Part shown: one piece after another, positions 63,891 through 64,000 of the stretch
Numbering within the stretch: position 1 is the first letter of the stretch
How the letters are laid out: every line of letters begins with the position of its first letter
DNA from: Rhizodiscina lignyota
Taxonomy: Eukaryota > Ascomycota > Dothideomycetes > Aulographales > Rhizodiscinaceae
Direction of reading: 5' to 3'
Assembly (NCBI GenBank): GCA_010015805.1
Contig: ML978129.1
Location: forward strand, 186,001 to 250,000
Length of the DNA stretch: 64,000 nucleotides
The notes under the pieces: generated by a model
Told to the model about the DNA's origin: nothing
Seen by the model: only the letters and a program-made list of their open reading frames with translations
The model's database searches: none
Made by a program: the position numbers and the translations under genes

Positions 63891-64000
63891 ATGCTTCTAT
63901 CTTTGGCCTCGCTCTTACTCCTCGTTGGCTCTGTCACTGCCAGCTGGGAAGGAAATATCAATTATCGTAGCCCTTCAGAGCGACATGCCTCACTCGGAAT
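63891..64000 (+). CDS. N-terminus of a secreted PhoD-like phosphatase (3' truncated)
   Basis: The last 110 bases start with ATG and encode 36 residues: a clear signal peptide (MLLSLASLLLLVGSVTA) followed by SWEGNINYRSPSERHASLGI. The NxNYRSPSxxHxSLGI beginning is what I associate with the mature N-terminus of fungal PhoD-type metallophosphatases (alkaline phosphatase/phosphodiesterase). The catalytic domain lies beyond the window, so the call rests on one motif and on the signal peptide. Confidence 0.5.
   Translation, partial: MLLSLASLLLLVGSVTASWEGNINYRSPSERHASLG

Noticed and set aside
1-64000. tRNA, rRNA, CRISPR or intact transposon
   Set aside because: A by-eye search for GGTTCGAATCC-type B boxes with a matching A box, long terminal repeats, transposase or reverse-transcriptase motifs and regular spacers found none. 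A covariance-model scan would be needed to exclude small RNAs.

Overview
The window comes from the nuclear genome of a filamentous ascomycete (Pezizomycotina). Genes are single-copy eukaryotic genes with short introns (mostly 48-60 nt, GT..AG, with CTAAC/CTGAC-like branch sites), fungal mitochondrial presequences, an intron-bearing nuclear atp9, an Stc1 RNAi-heterochromatin factor, and a secreted rhamnogalacturonan acetylesterase of the kind found in plant-associated fungi. A dothideomycete is my best guess, but that is inference. About 27 protein genes are supported, most rebuilt here by joining exons. No tRNA, rRNA, intact transposon or secondary-metabolite cluster was recognised.

Layout. 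1-366: 3' end of a Ser/Thr-rich surface-type repeat protein. 608-1693 (-): a possible Gag1-clamp (DUF4050) protein. 3528-7206 (+): RFC1, the replication clamp-loader large subunit, behind a perfect MluI cell-cycle box. 7390-8520: a previously unannotated array of degenerate ~275-bp tandem repeats. 8652-10445 (-): an unrecognised coiled-coil protein. 11639-12664 (+): mitochondrial NFU1. 13978-17430 (+): GH63 glucosidase with 16- and 23-nt microexons. 17863-19729 (+): M20-family carbamoylase. 19886-20589 (-): ribosomal protein S10 whose start codon is split by an intron. 20925-21797 (+): splicing factor Sde2, divergent from rps10. 21934-24621 (-): Rgp1. 25529-26981 (-): Stc1. 27723-31476 (-): dynactin p150. 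32082-32995 (-): rhamnogalacturonan acetylesterase. 33636-35907 (-): peroxisomal ABC half-transporter. 36232-37166 (+): SDR oxidoreductase. 37457-37990 (-): ATP synthase subunit c. 38572-39272 (-): COX20. 39567-41871 (+): sterylglucosidase-type GH5 ending in a CaaX box. 42392-46252 (+): Msn5/exportin-5. 46470-47426 (-): RRG9. 47840-49338 (+): mpaB/DUF2236 oxygenase. 49706-50842 (+): tandem CCCH-type zinc-finger protein. 51565-51732 (+): small Cys-rich protein. 52071-53689 (-): BAHD-type acyltransferase. 54227-55597 (-): DUF155/RMND1 protein. 56166-59777 (-): Utp22. 60726-62868 (+): MFS sugar transporter with an 11-nt microexon. 63891-64000 (+): start of a secreted PhoD-like phosphatase.

Functionally this is a core-genome neighbourhood: DNA replication (RFC1), ribosome production (rps10, utp22), splicing (sde2), membrane traffic and transport (rgp1, p150, msn5), RNAi heterochromatin (stc1), and several mitochondrial genes (nfu1, atp9, cox20, rrg9, DUF155). 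Carbohydrate and lipid genes are interspersed. The genes are not organised as a single pathway. Several pairs are head-to-head with short shared promoters (rps10/sde2, ABC transporter/SDR, cox20/sterylglucosidase, rrg9/DUF2236).

The points most worth a second look are the degenerate tandem array, the split rps10 start codon, the microexons, the CaaX terminus on a sterylglucosidase, the palindrome cluster in the first rfc1 intron, and stopless 3n introns in nfu1 and stc1.
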